Program-made: the position numbers and the translations under genes
Notes under the pieces: generated by a model
Databases searched by the model: none
Seen by the model: only the letters and a program-made list of their open reading frames with translations
Told to the model about the DNA's origin: nothing
Shown here: piece by piece, positions 35,641 to 46,495 of the stretch
Layout: the number at the start of each line of letters is the position of its first letter
Numbering within the stretch: the first letter of the stretch is position 1
Assembly (NCBI GenBank): GCA_036346395.1
Contig: CM070604.1
Coordinates: 37,847,662-37,911,661, forward strand
Direction of reading: 5' to 3'
Origin: Hsuehochloa calcarea
Lineage: Eukaryota > Streptophyta > Magnoliopsida > Poales > Poaceae
Length of the DNA stretch: 64,000 nt

Positions 35641-36964
35641 CATCTTCTGAAAATCTTCGTAATCTAAAACAAAAGTTATGAATTTAGTAAGACCTGCTGT
35701 TCCGAAGCGGACAGATCGGTTTTCTGGGCTAAAAACGGAGGGTTAGATGATTTAATTAGAAGTCTTCGTAATCTAAGAAAATGTGGAGAATTTTATGAAG
35801 AATCCAGAACAGGGTGGTTTGTCGTGATCGGACTTTTGAGTCAAAAGTTACGTCCGTTTTAGTACCAAGACAGCAATGGGTAATTTTTCGCACCGAGAAG
35901 CGTGGTAGATTTGGGGACGGTAGGAGCGATGTCGATTGATTGTTGTTCTTATGATGCTGTAGCTTGTATTAAAATTTGAATATTTAATGTAGGAGAGGCG
36001 TCGTACTTGTTGCCATCTTCTAGCCAAATCGTGCGTCGCAACTAGTAAAGGCAAGTGCATGGTAGACATCGATCAATGATTGATCATCGCTTTTTTATCT
36101 TCCATTACCATTATTGTTGTGCTTTTATTTTATTTAATTGCAAGCAAAGGAATGGTATGGATTTATATTGCTAAAGGACATGATGAAAATGTGATATGAT
36201 GAGTATTATGAAATTATGCATGTTTGCATTCATAAGCATCTTTGATATGAGCAGTGATCATGAATGATCACAACTCCACGGAGTGGAGGAGGTCCCCGAT
36301 CCTTATGGAGGAACGGGCTTGAGAGTGAATGTTGTCGCGAGCATTCACTCATGCTATACCCAGATATGCGAAAGAAGTGCATGTGGACATGTAGATTAGA
36401 TTTGCATTGATACATGAGATTAATGGATGTGAATCAAAGAGAAGATAACTGCATGAGAATATTAATAGAAGTACCTGTGATGATAATGAAGTTATTGAAT
36501 GCTGTTGATTTATTATTGCTCGTTGTTTTTGATGTGTTTGTTTGAGTCGTGACTCACCCTTGCTCTTTGTTGTCTTTAGGTGATCTTCGAGGGCGCCAGA
36601 ATCGAGAGCGTAGTAGAGCACATGGACAACACATGATCATTTGCCATAAGAATCTTTTCATTCAAAATTGGTTTACTCTAGGACATGTTAGGGGTTGAAT
36701 AAAGTTTAGGACAATGTTTTGGACTAGACTATTTGTTTTAATGATTTGGATTCATTGGTTGGTGCTATTTTGGACTATTTACCTGGTTATATTCCCCTTG
36801 CTTATTTATTATCGTTTGATCCATAATTATGCATGTTCTTTTGTGATCCATGGATATGTTTATTGTTGTTTTCTTGCTGTAATTTTATAGTGTGTCGATA
36901 ATTATTAGTTTAAAGAGTAGTGTGGTGGCATTCTAGGCTCAGTGTTGGGCTGGGGTGTTACAGT

Positions 36965-36977
36965 TGGTATCAGAGCC
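36965..36977 (+). promoter_or_regulatory. Gypsy D primer-binding site
   Basis: TGGTATCAGAGCC, two bases after the LTR end. It is complementary to initiator Met-tRNA. Confidence 0.92.
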
Positions 36978-37222
36978 AGGTTTTAGGTCCGTGATGAATA
37001 GATCAACAACATAGACAAACTAAAATTTTTAAAATGTGTTTTAGTTTAGTAAATCAACTAAAATTTGTTAATGGTCAACTAACCTAAAATTTGACACACT
37101 AGTGCACAGTAGGTTAGAGAGAGGTACGATTATAGTTTTACGCTTCCGTTATGTTGTTCATTGATGCATGATTTTATTTTGACCTTTGAACTCATTGTGT
37201 ATTGTTGATTGTGGTTGATAGC

Positions 37223-38690
37223 TATGCCGAGGGGTAGAGGACGTGGTCGTGGTGGCCGCGGTCGTGGAGGTCGGGCCGCGGCGCAGGGTCCGTGGAGCCA
37301 CCTCCCGAAAGTGCATTTGAGCCGAGAGTCGAGGGGGTTGCCGCCGACCGCCTCCGGCTGGGGTCCGTGATGAGACCCCGCTTGGCCGAGAGTTGGTGGG
37401 AGAGATCCGTGCTCTTCGTCAACAGCGCCGGCAGCCTCGTTGTCGCGCATCCGTTGTTGCTCCCGCCGCACATCCACCGGTTCCTAAGGCGCGATGACAC
37501 TTCGAGAGTGGATGGGATTGAGGTTGGATCCGCTTGACGCCGGTACACCGTCCGTGCAAATGGATCAAGGTTGCGCTACATGGAGAGGCGCTTGAGCTTT
37601 GGAGATGTCTTCACATCGTAGGGTCCGCTTGTGGCCTTTCACCAAGGGGCAAGCGGATATTTTGTGGGAGGGCGTGTTGTCTTCGAGGACCGCCACCAAG
37701 GGCCACCACTTGGGAAGACTTTGTTGATCGCCTCAAGGAAAGTTCTACCCTACTCTTTGTTGAGAAGATGGAGGTTACCTTGTCGACCTTTGCTCAGGGA
37801 AGAGGTCTATTGTCGAGTATGAGGTCGAGTTCAACAACTTGGTTCGCTTTGTCCCTTCGTAGCGAACGATGATCTTCGTAAAGCCAAGAGGTTCCGTGGG
37901 TCTCACCTCGAGTACCAAGATGTGTTGGGAGCTACTCCACTCCGTGACTACAGCTCTGCAGGAGCAAGCTAGGGGCATAGAGTTGGAGATGCACTCACAA
38001 AGGGGCAAGCCTCCGGTGGATCGTTGCTTCGTGGTGACCGTAAGAGGAGCTCTAGTGAGGGAAGTGGGTCTGCTCAACACCCGCTTTTAAGAAATTCAAG
38101 AGAGGACCGCATCCTTCAAGTCTAAGCAATGAGGCCGTTTTCTTCTTCTGCCTCGCCCTTTTGCAGTACTCCACTCTTCGTCCCGCCCTGTAAGGTGGCA
38201 TGCTTTGCTTTAAGCGGAGATGGACACCGCTCCATCGAGTGCACTTGGACGGAGATTGCCGCTGTGGCCGACGGGTCACAAGGAGCGGTGTGTCGCCGTA
38301 ACCCCGCTAGTGTGATCAAGTGGGAGCCTGTGCATCTTCTTCTTCGGGGTCCCGCCGAGGATCTTTCCAGATGATGATCGCCTCCAGCCGCCACCATTTC
38401 CTTTTCGCCTTGGGCGCCCAGAGGGTACTCATCGGCACCGCCACCTTCGCACCGCTCAGTTGCACGACCGCCTTACCGCACCGCCACAAAGAGATTGTTG
38501 GGGCTCGCCACCGCCATCGCCTTCTTCGCCATGGCGCCACCGGAGGTACGCCATGCCTATCGCAGAGTCTGGGTCGCCCCGACGTGGTGACGTGTACTTT
38601 GCTTGTGGATTCGCTTGATGCTTTAGTCCTTTTGATTCAGGGCTACCTTTTCGCTTGTGTCGACGGCGCTTGCTAGGAGAGCGAACTTGA
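37223..38690 (+). pseudogene. Gypsy D gag
   Basis: Role: capsid and nucleocapsid. The ATG at 37223 starts MPRGRGRGRGGRGRGG, an Arg/Gly-rich N-terminus typical of this group, and lies about 245 bp after the PBS. Downstream the frame breaks within 60 codons and moves among all three frames. A degenerate zinc knuckle (CFALSGDGHRSIEC, one Cys lost through an indel) lies at 38200-38241. Proline-rich codons follow to about 38690. Most breaks sit in CCG/CGG-rich stretches, so some may be consensus errors. Confidence 0.75.
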
Positions 38691-39240
38691 GTATGCAAAG
38701 TGGATTTCTCGATCGGTGTTAGTTAGTTCTCCGGGGTATTATTGCGAGCTCTACTGCTTGTCCCGGTGTTCTATTGTCATTGATGGAGAGAAGTTCACGC
38801 GAACTGATAGTTATTCAAATGGAGCCGCTCGACGTTATCTTGGGTATGGATTGGTTGCACTCTTATCGAGCCGTGATATCCTGCTTCAGAGAATGCCTCG
38901 TGCGCACTCCGCCTGGGAGACTTTGACCTTTCAGGAGTGCGCCCGCGCTCTCTTTCGAGATTAATGGACTATTCCCTGTCCGCCGGCGCGAAAAATCGGG
39001 CTTCTTTTAGCTCTTGCCGAGAAACCGAGCGTGGCTTCGCAGATTGAGGAGATTCCGGTGGTCGCGATTACCCGATGTGTTCCCACCGAAGCTTCCGGTT
39101 TGCCACCGCGCGAGACGTGGAGTTTCGCATTGATCTTGTTCCGTACTCGCCCCATCTCGATGTCTCCAGATCGACCGCACGCCCATTTCGTGACGAGTTG
39201 AAGAAGCGGCTGACGATTTGTTGGCTAAAGGTTTGATCAG
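38691..39240 (+). pseudogene. Gypsy D protease region
   Basis: PLDVILGMDWLHSYRAVISC is readable at 38826-38885; it is the C-terminal hallmark of the gypsy aspartic protease. The upstream catalytic Asp region (around 38620-38650) is out of frame and not convincing. The linker to RT (38900-39240) is broken by indels. Confidence 0.8.
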
Positions 39241-39900
39241 CGTAGCGATCGCCGTGGGGAGCTCCTGCTCGCTCACGAGAAGAAGGATGGGAGTTGGCGC
39301 ATGTGTATTGATTACCGTGCGCTTAATGCGTCACAATCAAGAACAAATATCCATTGCCCCGCATTGAGGACTTGTTTGATCGGCTGAATGGAGCTCAAGT
39401 ATTCTCCAAGATCGATCTCCAATGGTATAATCAAACCGTGTAAAGCGTGAGCAGATGTAGAGAAGACCGCTTTCTCCACTGTGTATGGGCATTATGAGTA
39501 TAAAGTTATGTCCTTTGGATTGACTAATGCACTGCCATTTTTATGGAGACCATGAACAACATGTTGCACGAGTATCTAGATGACTTCGTGGTGGTGTTCA
39601 TTGATGATATTCTTATCTATTCCAAGACCAATGAGGATCATGAGCGCCATTTGAGGTTGGTTTTAGATACTTTGAGAGGCCGCAAGTTCTATGCTAAGTT
39701 GAAGAAGTGTGAGTTCTGGATTTCAGAAGTGGGTTTTCTGGGTCATATGATTAACCCTCAGGGCATTGCTGTTGATCCTAGTAAGGTCTCCACAGTGATG
39801 GATTAGAAAAGGCCGACTAGTGTGAAGGAGGTGAGGAGTTTCTGGCTTACCGGTTATTATCGGCGTTTTTGCAGATTTCTCTATCATCGCCAAACCGATG
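39241..39900 (+). pseudogene. Gypsy D reverse transcriptase
   Basis: Seen: DGSWRMCIDYRALN (39287-39328), EDLFDRLNGAQVFSKIDLQ with the first catalytic Asp near 39410, VMSFGLTNA (39506-39532), then FIDDILIYSK at 39597-39626 holding the catalytic Asp pair, and FLGHMINPQGI (39738-39770). Four or more frame changes separate these. Function: RNA-directed DNA polymerase of the element. Not translatable as written. Confidence 0.92.
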
Positions 39901-40470
39901 TCTCAACTTACTCGTAAAGGGGTAAGATTCCAGTGGACCGATGAGTGTGAGCGCAGCCAGACTTTGAAAGAGAGGTTGGTGACCTCTCCTATTCTCACTC
40001 TTCCCGAGCCAGGAAAGCGGTTCACGCCTTTTCAGATGCGCCTCGAGTGGGTCTTGGCAGTGTGCTTATGCAAGACGGTAAGGTAATTGCTTATGCGCCG
40101 AGGCGCTTAAAGAAGCACGAGCGCATTATCCCACTCATGATTTGGAGTTAGTCGCGGTTGTCTTTGCTCTCAAGATTTGGAGGCATTATCTATACGGTGA
40201 GCCTTGTGATATTTTCACGCATCACAAGAGTCTCAAGTATATCTTCACTCAAGGATCCGAATTTGAGGCAAAGGAGGTGGTTGGAGTTGATCAAGGACTA
40301 TGATCTTACTATTCAAGATCATCCGTGCAAGGCCAATGTAGTTGTCGATGCTCTTAGTCGCAAGGCGACTCCCGCTACTCTAGATTGCCTCATTGCTGAT
40401 TTTGATCGCATGGGAATATCTTATTGTTATGCGGGCACATCACATGTTGAGACACAGCTTGATCCTTGAG
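39901..40470 (+). pseudogene. Gypsy D RNase H
   Basis: Seen: LTRKGVRFQWTDECE at about 39905-39950, a broken ALxLP segment, DLELVAVVFALKIWRHYLYG (40140-40199), HHKSLKYIFTQ (40219-40251), then RQRRWLELIKDYDLTIQ and VDALSRKA (40270-40365). This is the thumb, connection and RNase H region that degrades the RNA strand. Two frame changes are evident. Confidence 0.88.
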
Positions 40471-41460
40471 TCGCTATTCTGCACTGCAAAGTGGGAAGCA
40501 CAACAGAGTGACCGTTACTACAGGAGGTTAGGAAGCGTGCGGATGAGGGTAAAGAGGGTGATTTTAGCATGGATGATTTTGGTGCTTTGAGGTTTAAAGG
40601 CCGCTTTTGCGCTACAAAAGGCGGAGGTCAAAGATGATATCTTGAGGGAGGCACATCGCACTGCATAATCGCTCATCCCGTGAGACTAAGATGTATCGAG
40701 ATCTCAAATGCAATTTTGGTGGAAAAGAATGAAGGTGGATATTGCTAATTATGTGGCTTCTTGTGGTGTTTGTCGCCAAGTGAAAGCGGAGCACAAGCGC
40801 CCCGCAGGTTGTTGCAGCCTTTGGAGGTTCCCAGTGGCCTTGGGATGATATCTCTGTGGACTTTGTGGTGGCGTTACTGCACGCCGCGAGGGAAGGATGC
40901 GCTTGGGTAGTGGTGGATCGATTCAAAGAAGTCTCGCACACTTCATTCCTATTCGCACGACAAATTCAAATGAGTGATCTAGCTCCTATTTATGTGCGTG
41001 AAATAGTAAGACCGCATGGTGTGCCCAAGACCATCATTTCTGACAGGGACGCGAAGTTTGTCTCCAAGTTCTGGGAAAGTCTGCAGAGTGCATTGGGCAC
41101 ACGCTCCGCCTTAGTACTGACGTTTCACCCACGCATGATGGGCAATGAGCGCACTATTCGGACTTTGGAGGACATGTTGCGATCGTATGCTTTGTCTTGA
41201 AGGGTAGTTGGGAGGACCATTGCCACTTGCGAGTTTGCTTATAATAATAGTTACCATTCCAAGATAGAGCCGCGCCATTCGAGGTTCTCTATGGGCGGAA
41301 GTGCAGATCGCCACTTTGTTGGGATGCGCTTGAGAGAAGGCAATTTTGGGTCCGATCGATTCAAGACCGCTGAGCGTGTGGCCATGGTGAGGCGAATCTG
41401 CTAGCGTACCGTGAGCGCATGAAAAGTTATGCCGATTTGAGGAGGCGTGACTTGAGTTTG
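40471..41460 (+). pseudogene. Gypsy D integrase
   Basis: Seen: the MKVDIANYVASCGVCRQVKA zinc-binding segment (40730-40790), ISVDFVVALLHAAREGCAWV (40851-40905, first catalytic Asp), GVPKTIISDRDAKFVSKFWE (41020-41080, second catalytic Asp), FHPRMMGNERTIRTLEDMLR (41124-41190, the Glu region: expected QTE reads NERT), then CEFAYNNSYHSKIE near 41227-41268. A stop at 41199 and several frame changes break it. Confidence 0.9.
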
Positions 41461-41462
41461 CG

Positions 41463-41930
41463 ATGGGTGACCAGGTGCTCTTGAGAGTGTCTCCCACTAA
41501 AGGCATTGTTCGGTTCGGTACCAAAGGGAAGCTTAGCCCGAGGTACGTTGGACCGTTCCCGATTATTGCAAGAATTGGGAAGTTAGCCTACCGCTTGGAT
41601 CTTCCTGAGTCCATGCGTGGGGTTCACAATGTGTTTCACGTCTCGATGCTGAGAAAGTTTTTGAGAGACCCAGAGCATAAAATTTCATTGGAGCCGCTGA
41701 CTATTGAGCAAGACCTCACAGTTGAGTCGCGTCCGGCGCGCATTCTGGAGAGGTCGGAGCGAGTGCTGAGGCACAAGACGTTGGTATACGTCAAGGTGCT
41801 GTGGACGCATCAGTCTGAGAGAGAGGCGACTTGGGAGTTGGAGTCTCGCATGCGCGAGCAATACCCGGAGTTGTTCACGCCGGTACGTGTTATTTTATTG
41901 TTTAATTTCAGCAGTGTAGTTTTTATTTGA
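41463..41930 (+). pseudogene. Gypsy D integrase C-terminus, GPY/F and chromodomain-like tail
   Basis: This is the longest clean frame of the element, 155 codons to TGA at 41928. GDQVLLRVSPTKGIVRFGTK leads into the GPY/F motif RYVGPFPIIARIGKLAYRLD (41540-41600), then MRGVHNVFHVSMLRKFLRD. The tail RVLRHKTLVYVKVLWTHQSE REATWELE resembles a chromodomain of the chromovirus type, thought to direct insertion to heterochromatin. The internal ATG at 41463 is only where the frame opens; it is not a start. Confidence 0.9.
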
Positions 41931-41964
41931 GTAGAACGGCGAGTAGAATTCGGGGTCGAATTCT

Positions 41965-41980
41965 GTTAAGGGGGGTAGAA
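41965..41980 (+). promoter_or_regulatory. Gypsy D polypurine tract
   Basis: GTTAAGGGGGGTAGAA directly precedes the 3' LTR start at 41981. Confidence 0.85.
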
Positions 41981-44364
41981 TGTAATATTCTGAAATAAAT
42001 AAATAAATAAATATTAACCTCTTAAGGGCCTGTGTGTAATTAAATAAATTAGTACATAAAAATAGAATTTCAGAGTTTTTAAGAGCTATATAAATAGATT
42101 GTGGGAATTCTAGAAAACCCTAGCCATTTTTTCTTTTTTTTCTCCACTCCACCGCCACACACACCCACTCGCTGCCTTTTTCTTCTTCGCCGCCTGACGC
42201 TCAGCATGCCATGCGAACGCCGCAACCCGCCTGGCCGCCGCTTAGTCTGCTCAGGCGTCGGCCGCTATCTTGCGTGATCGGCCGTGATGTGTCGTGCCTC
42301 GCAGCGTGGAAACCAGGCGACCCGACGTTGATTTTCCTGCCCTCACGCAAGCACCGGCCGACTGATTAGGTAGGTGAGGTTAGTGTTGTGTGTTAATTTT
42401 GTTTATTGCTAAGATTAGCTACGTGATTAGTGGTAGTTCATTTCACGAGGCGAATTAGTTTGGTGATTAGACGTCCGATCTGCTGTGCCGATTCATGCTT
42501 GGAACCATGCAAATTTGTGATTAACTAGTTGCTAAGTAGTAGTTAACTAGATGAATTACGTAATTCAATGGGAGGTGCCGATTTAGAAATTGATGAATTA
42601 GACACTGCTAATTAGTAGTTAGTTTTTGGCACGTAGCCCTGTATGCAAGCATCAACTAGTAGTAGTAATTAATCTGATAGTGAAATCGGTTGGAATTTAG
42701 TAGTTAACTATTTTGGTTTGAGGCTACGTATGCATGCAATTGCTAGCTACTAGTTAATTGAGTCTTGTATTTTGTATGGCTACGTGAAAACTTCAACAGT
42801 GGTACAAGAGAATAGAAGAGCAGTGCAAGGGAAAAATCGAAAAGTAGATTGGTTTAGCTTGCTGTTCTGTTGAACGATTTATTCGGGTACCTTAATGGCG
42901 AATTTTGGAAATATCATCTACTAGTTAATTGTAGATAATTTCGATATCTTTCTACAGCATATTTAATCACGTCAATCGGACAAGTAGAATTCGAGTTATG
43001 ATTTTCGGAAGGCTGCTGTCATTGTGGTTATCGTCTTTCGGCGCTGTTTTGGTAGACTGCGGATTAAAAATAGTAAATAGACTAATTAGAGTTTTTGATC
43101 TACATGAAAGTTGTAGATAATTGTCTAAGGGTTCTGTAGGATCCAAGAACGCGAATTTTGGTTGGGTAAAACAAAAGTTATGAATTTAGTAAGACCTGCT
43201 GTTCCGAAGCGGACAGATCGGTTTTCTGGGCTAAAAACGGAGGGTTAGATGATTTAATTAGAAGTCTTCGTAATCTAAGAAAATGTGGAGAATTTTATGA
43301 AGAATCCAGAACAGGGTGGTTTGTCGTGATCGGACTTTTGAGTCAAAAGTTACGTCCGTTTTAGTACCAAGACAGCAATGGGTAACTTTTCGGTACCGGA
43401 GAAGCATGGTAGATTTGGGGACGTGTAGGAGCGATGTCGATTGATTGTTGTTCTTATGATGCTGTAGCTTGTATTGAAATTTGAATATTTAATGTAGGAG
43501 AGGCGTCGACTTGTTGCCATCTTCTAGCCAAATCGTAAGGCCGCAACTAGTAAAGGCAAGTGCATGGTAGACATCGATCAATGATTGATCACTGTTTTCT
43601 TTATCTTCCATTACCATTATTGTTGTGCTTTTATTTTATTTAATTGCAAGCAAAGGAATGGTATGGATTTATATTGCTAAAGGACATGATGAAAAATGTG
43701 ATATGATGAGTATTATGAAATTATGCATGTTTGCATTCATAAGCATCTTTGCATATGAGCAGGTGATCATGAATGATCACAACTCCACGGGAGTGGAGGA
43801 GGTCCCCGATCCTTATGGAGGAACGGGCTTGAGAGTGAATGTTGTCGCGAGCATTCACTCATGCTATACCGGTATACGCGAAAGAAGTGCATGTGGACAT
43901 GTAGATTAGATTTGCATTGATACATGAGATTAATGGATGTGAATCAAAGAGAAGATAACTGCATGAGAATATTAATAGAAGTACCTGTGATGATAATGAA
44001 GTTATTGAATGCTGTTGATTTATTATTGCTCGTTGTTTATGGATGTGTTTGCTGAGTCGTGGACTCACCCTTGCTCTTTTGTTGTCTTTAGGTGATCTTC
44101 GAGGGCGCCAGAATCGAGAGCGAGTAGAGCACATGGACAATACATGATCATTTGCCATAAGAATCTTTTCATTCAAAATTGGTTTACTCTAGGACATGTT
44201 AGGGGTTGAATAAAGTTTAGGAACTATTGACCGCGCGCCTTGCTTATTTATTATCTTGTCCATTGGATGTTCGTGATCCATGGATATGTTTATTGCCCTC
44301 GTTTCGATAGGTGTGTCGATAATTATTAGTTTAACCCCGCCATTCTAGGCTCCGTTGGATGTTC
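41981..44364 (+). repeat. Gypsy D 3' LTR
   Basis: About 2.38 kb; TATA box at 42087-42097. It matches the 5' LTR closely outside one CCG-rich block (30440-30650 against 42135-42345) and the last 140 bp, where several segments look replaced. Confidence 0.88.
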
Positions 44365-46495
44365 ACCGCCGCCTGGCCTCGCCTTGATCTCGCGTGCGCT
44401 TTCGCTCGCCGCGCCAACCCCGCCCTCCATTGCACCGCGTGGTGGGACCGCCATGTGGTCGCCAGTGGGACCGCCTTGTGAGTCTTCTTCCTCCTTGTGC
44501 CCACGCCTTCGCCCGCCATTGCCGCTGTTCAAAGCTTCGTCGACAAAATCGCAACGGTCGATGATTCTTCGTGCCGACCCCACCAATTTGTAGCCGTATC
44601 TATCCCGTACTCATCCCTAACCAAATCGGCTACCGAATCCCTCCCAATCTCCCCGAATCTCGGAAATTCCAATCGCGGCCGTTTCGGACTCGAATTGGGG
44701 GTTTCCAATTCGGCGTTCCCCGGGCCTATAAATAACCCCCTTAGGATCGCCTAGTCCGCCGCAACCCAGAGCCGCCACCCTCGTCTCCCCGATCGTTCTA
44801 GCGCCGCCGCAGTCCAAGATTTAGGGTTTTCAGCCGAGCTTCTTCTCATGTGAATTGCGCCGCCGTCGTTGTCTCCCTTGCCCCACCGACTGTACCACCG
44901 TGATCAACAAGGTCCCAGCTACCTCGTGTGCCCCTCCTCGTCGCCGGAGCATCGCCGGAGCGCACTTCCGACAAAACTCGAAGCTTCACCGCCGCTTCTT
45001 CCTCGCCGCCCGTCGCCACCGTCGTTGCCAGCTACTTGTAGGGGCACCCCTGAGTGCGCAATAGCACGGGGAACAATGTAGTACCCTTCGCTGCCGGTGA
45101 CTCGCCACCAAACGCCGATGACCATCGGGTCCCGAGCGCCGCCCTCGCCGCCGTAACCGTCGGCGCCATCAAGAACCGCGCGTCGGCCGGTGCTTATGTG
45201 GCATCCACGTGGAGCCCAATCAGCGCCAGCACACGCGCACGTGGCCCAGTCCACCGGCTCCCAGATCTCGAGGCTTGGTGAACCCAGTTCACTGTGAGCC
45301 TAGTCACTGACATGTGGGGCCCACATGTTAGATTTCTTTTAAATCTATTTTTTTCCCCGAAATTCTCAACTGACGCAAGCATTGCGCAATAATCTGATTT
45401 TACTTTATAAAAATAATTCAGGAAATCAAATTAAAATTCAAATTAGGGTTTTTATTATTTTCCAATCTTCTAAAGCCCATAACTTTTGCATCCGACCTCC
45501 GATTGAGCCCATTCAAATGTGTAAATTTATACAAAATCAAGATCTATTTAATGGTTGGAGCTTTTTTGCCTCTATTATTTATTTATTTTTATTTCTTTTA
45601 TCTCGTTTGCGAGTAGACGTCGATACTTGGGAAGTTTTGGAGAAGAAGGAGCACCTCAAGATCAAGACCAGTACCTAGACCTATTCCAAGGCAAGTTATA
45701 CCTTTGATCATATTGAACCTAGTTTTCAAAATACTTTGTTTCAATGTATTGCATTCTATTTCAAGTATTTATTTAAATGCTTTTGGGATAGTTATTAATC
45801 CAATTTGTTATATCCACCTTGTCTATTGTATGCCATGATCTTTTGTCACCCTAGGTTGGTTCATTATTAGTTGGTATTATCGTAGCACCAACGTGGGTTG
45901 GTTAGATACGAGTAGACTGCTTAGCCATGCTACTAGTCATCGTTTTATGTGAGTTGCAATTATAAACTTGACTAAGTGATTATGGAACCGTGTGATGAAA
46001 CTGTATGTAATGTGTGCTATTAGTCGTTGATGGTATGTGTTGCACTTAATCAACAGGGTGGAAAAAGATTTAGACTGAGGCAAGTGGTGGATCTGTATGA
46101 ATGGTGGAGCTGTGTGTTTTTAAACTTTATGATATGGGTAAAACTGGAAGTCTTGCCTTGGTCAATTAAGGACTTAACTTTGTGCGCCATTGAATTGGGC
46201 CTTACTGTACGACCACATGCATAGTATGAGCTGGGCCTAACTTAGTAAGTTATGGAGTCTTGACATTGACAACTCAGATTGTATTTAAACTGTGTGATGG
46301 GCTGGAGGTGTGATATGTCACATCACGGATTCGGTTATTGCATCCTCGTCCAACGACGTGTGTCGTAACCAAACGCTGTGTGTATCGGTTGGCCGGCAGG
46401 AAAGCACATCGGAGTGTCATTGCTTGAGATGAAGTCTCTGAAAGGTTTTGTTGTGATCAACTCTGATCCGGTTGATTTCATCGTGTGGGTAAAGT

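Larger units (their letters stand above)
31205..35660 (-). mobile_element. Truncated antisense gypsy element C
   Basis: On the minus strand the order is an integrase fragment, PPT, then one complete 3' LTR (31205-34309). It is inserted in the 5' LTR of D exactly after 31204. The 5' LTR, gag, protease, RT and RNase H are absent, so the copy was truncated before or after insertion. The junction near 35650-35660 lies in TCTTCGTAATCTAA, a word that also occurs in LTR D itself (43265-43278), which could mean homology-driven rearrangement or a chimeric join. Confidence 0.8.
30275..36962 (+). repeat. Gypsy D 5' LTR (in two pieces)
   Basis: Pieces are 30275-31204 and about 35660-36962. Compared with the 3' LTR about 250-270 bp (the equivalent of 42912-43165) is missing at the interruption, so insertion of C came with a deletion or rearrangement. 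TATA box TATATAAATAG at 30381-30391. Confidence 0.85.
30275..44364 (+). mobile_element. Ty3/gypsy (chromovirus-type) retrotransposon D
   Basis: 5' LTR starts TGTAATATTC at 30275 and ends GGTGTTACA at 36962, interrupted by element C. Internal domain 36963-41980. 3' LTR starts with the same TGTAATATTC at 41981. The order gag, protease, RT, RNase H, integrase, chromodomain-like tail is that of Ty3/gypsy chromoviruses. The PBS is TGGTATCAGAGCC. The 3' LTR is garbled from 44222 and ends near 44364 without a clean GGTGTTACA, so the TSD could not be confirmed (GGCT lies left of 30275). Confidence 0.9.
29919..46495 (+). mobile_element. Sense LTR of family A, split by gypsy D and ended by element B
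   Basis: Starts TGTAACATCCCAAC at 29919. Its own DNA is 29919-30274 and about 44365-46495. After gypsy D it continues with a CpG-rich leader-like stretch, a TATA box TATAAATA at 44727-44734, the GCCGCCGCAGTCC region, AGCCCATAACTTTTGCATCC (45474-45493), CCTAGGTTGGTTCATTATTA (45851-45870) and CCAAACGCTGTGTGTATCGG (46370-46389). The same blocks occur in reverse at 28579-29918 and 52140-53206. It stops at 46495, where LTR B begins, so its 3' end and any internal domain are missing. Confidence 0.72.

Noticed and set aside
37130..38700. Minus-strand frames opposite gypsy D gag
   Set aside because: Shadows of the GC-rich gag coding strand; no known product.
44326..45381. Frames in the leader-like part of sense LTR A
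   Set aside because: Low-complexity Arg/Pro/Ala sequence within an LTR downstream of its CpG-rich U3; the same region is present in antisense at 52.1-52.9 kb with different frames.
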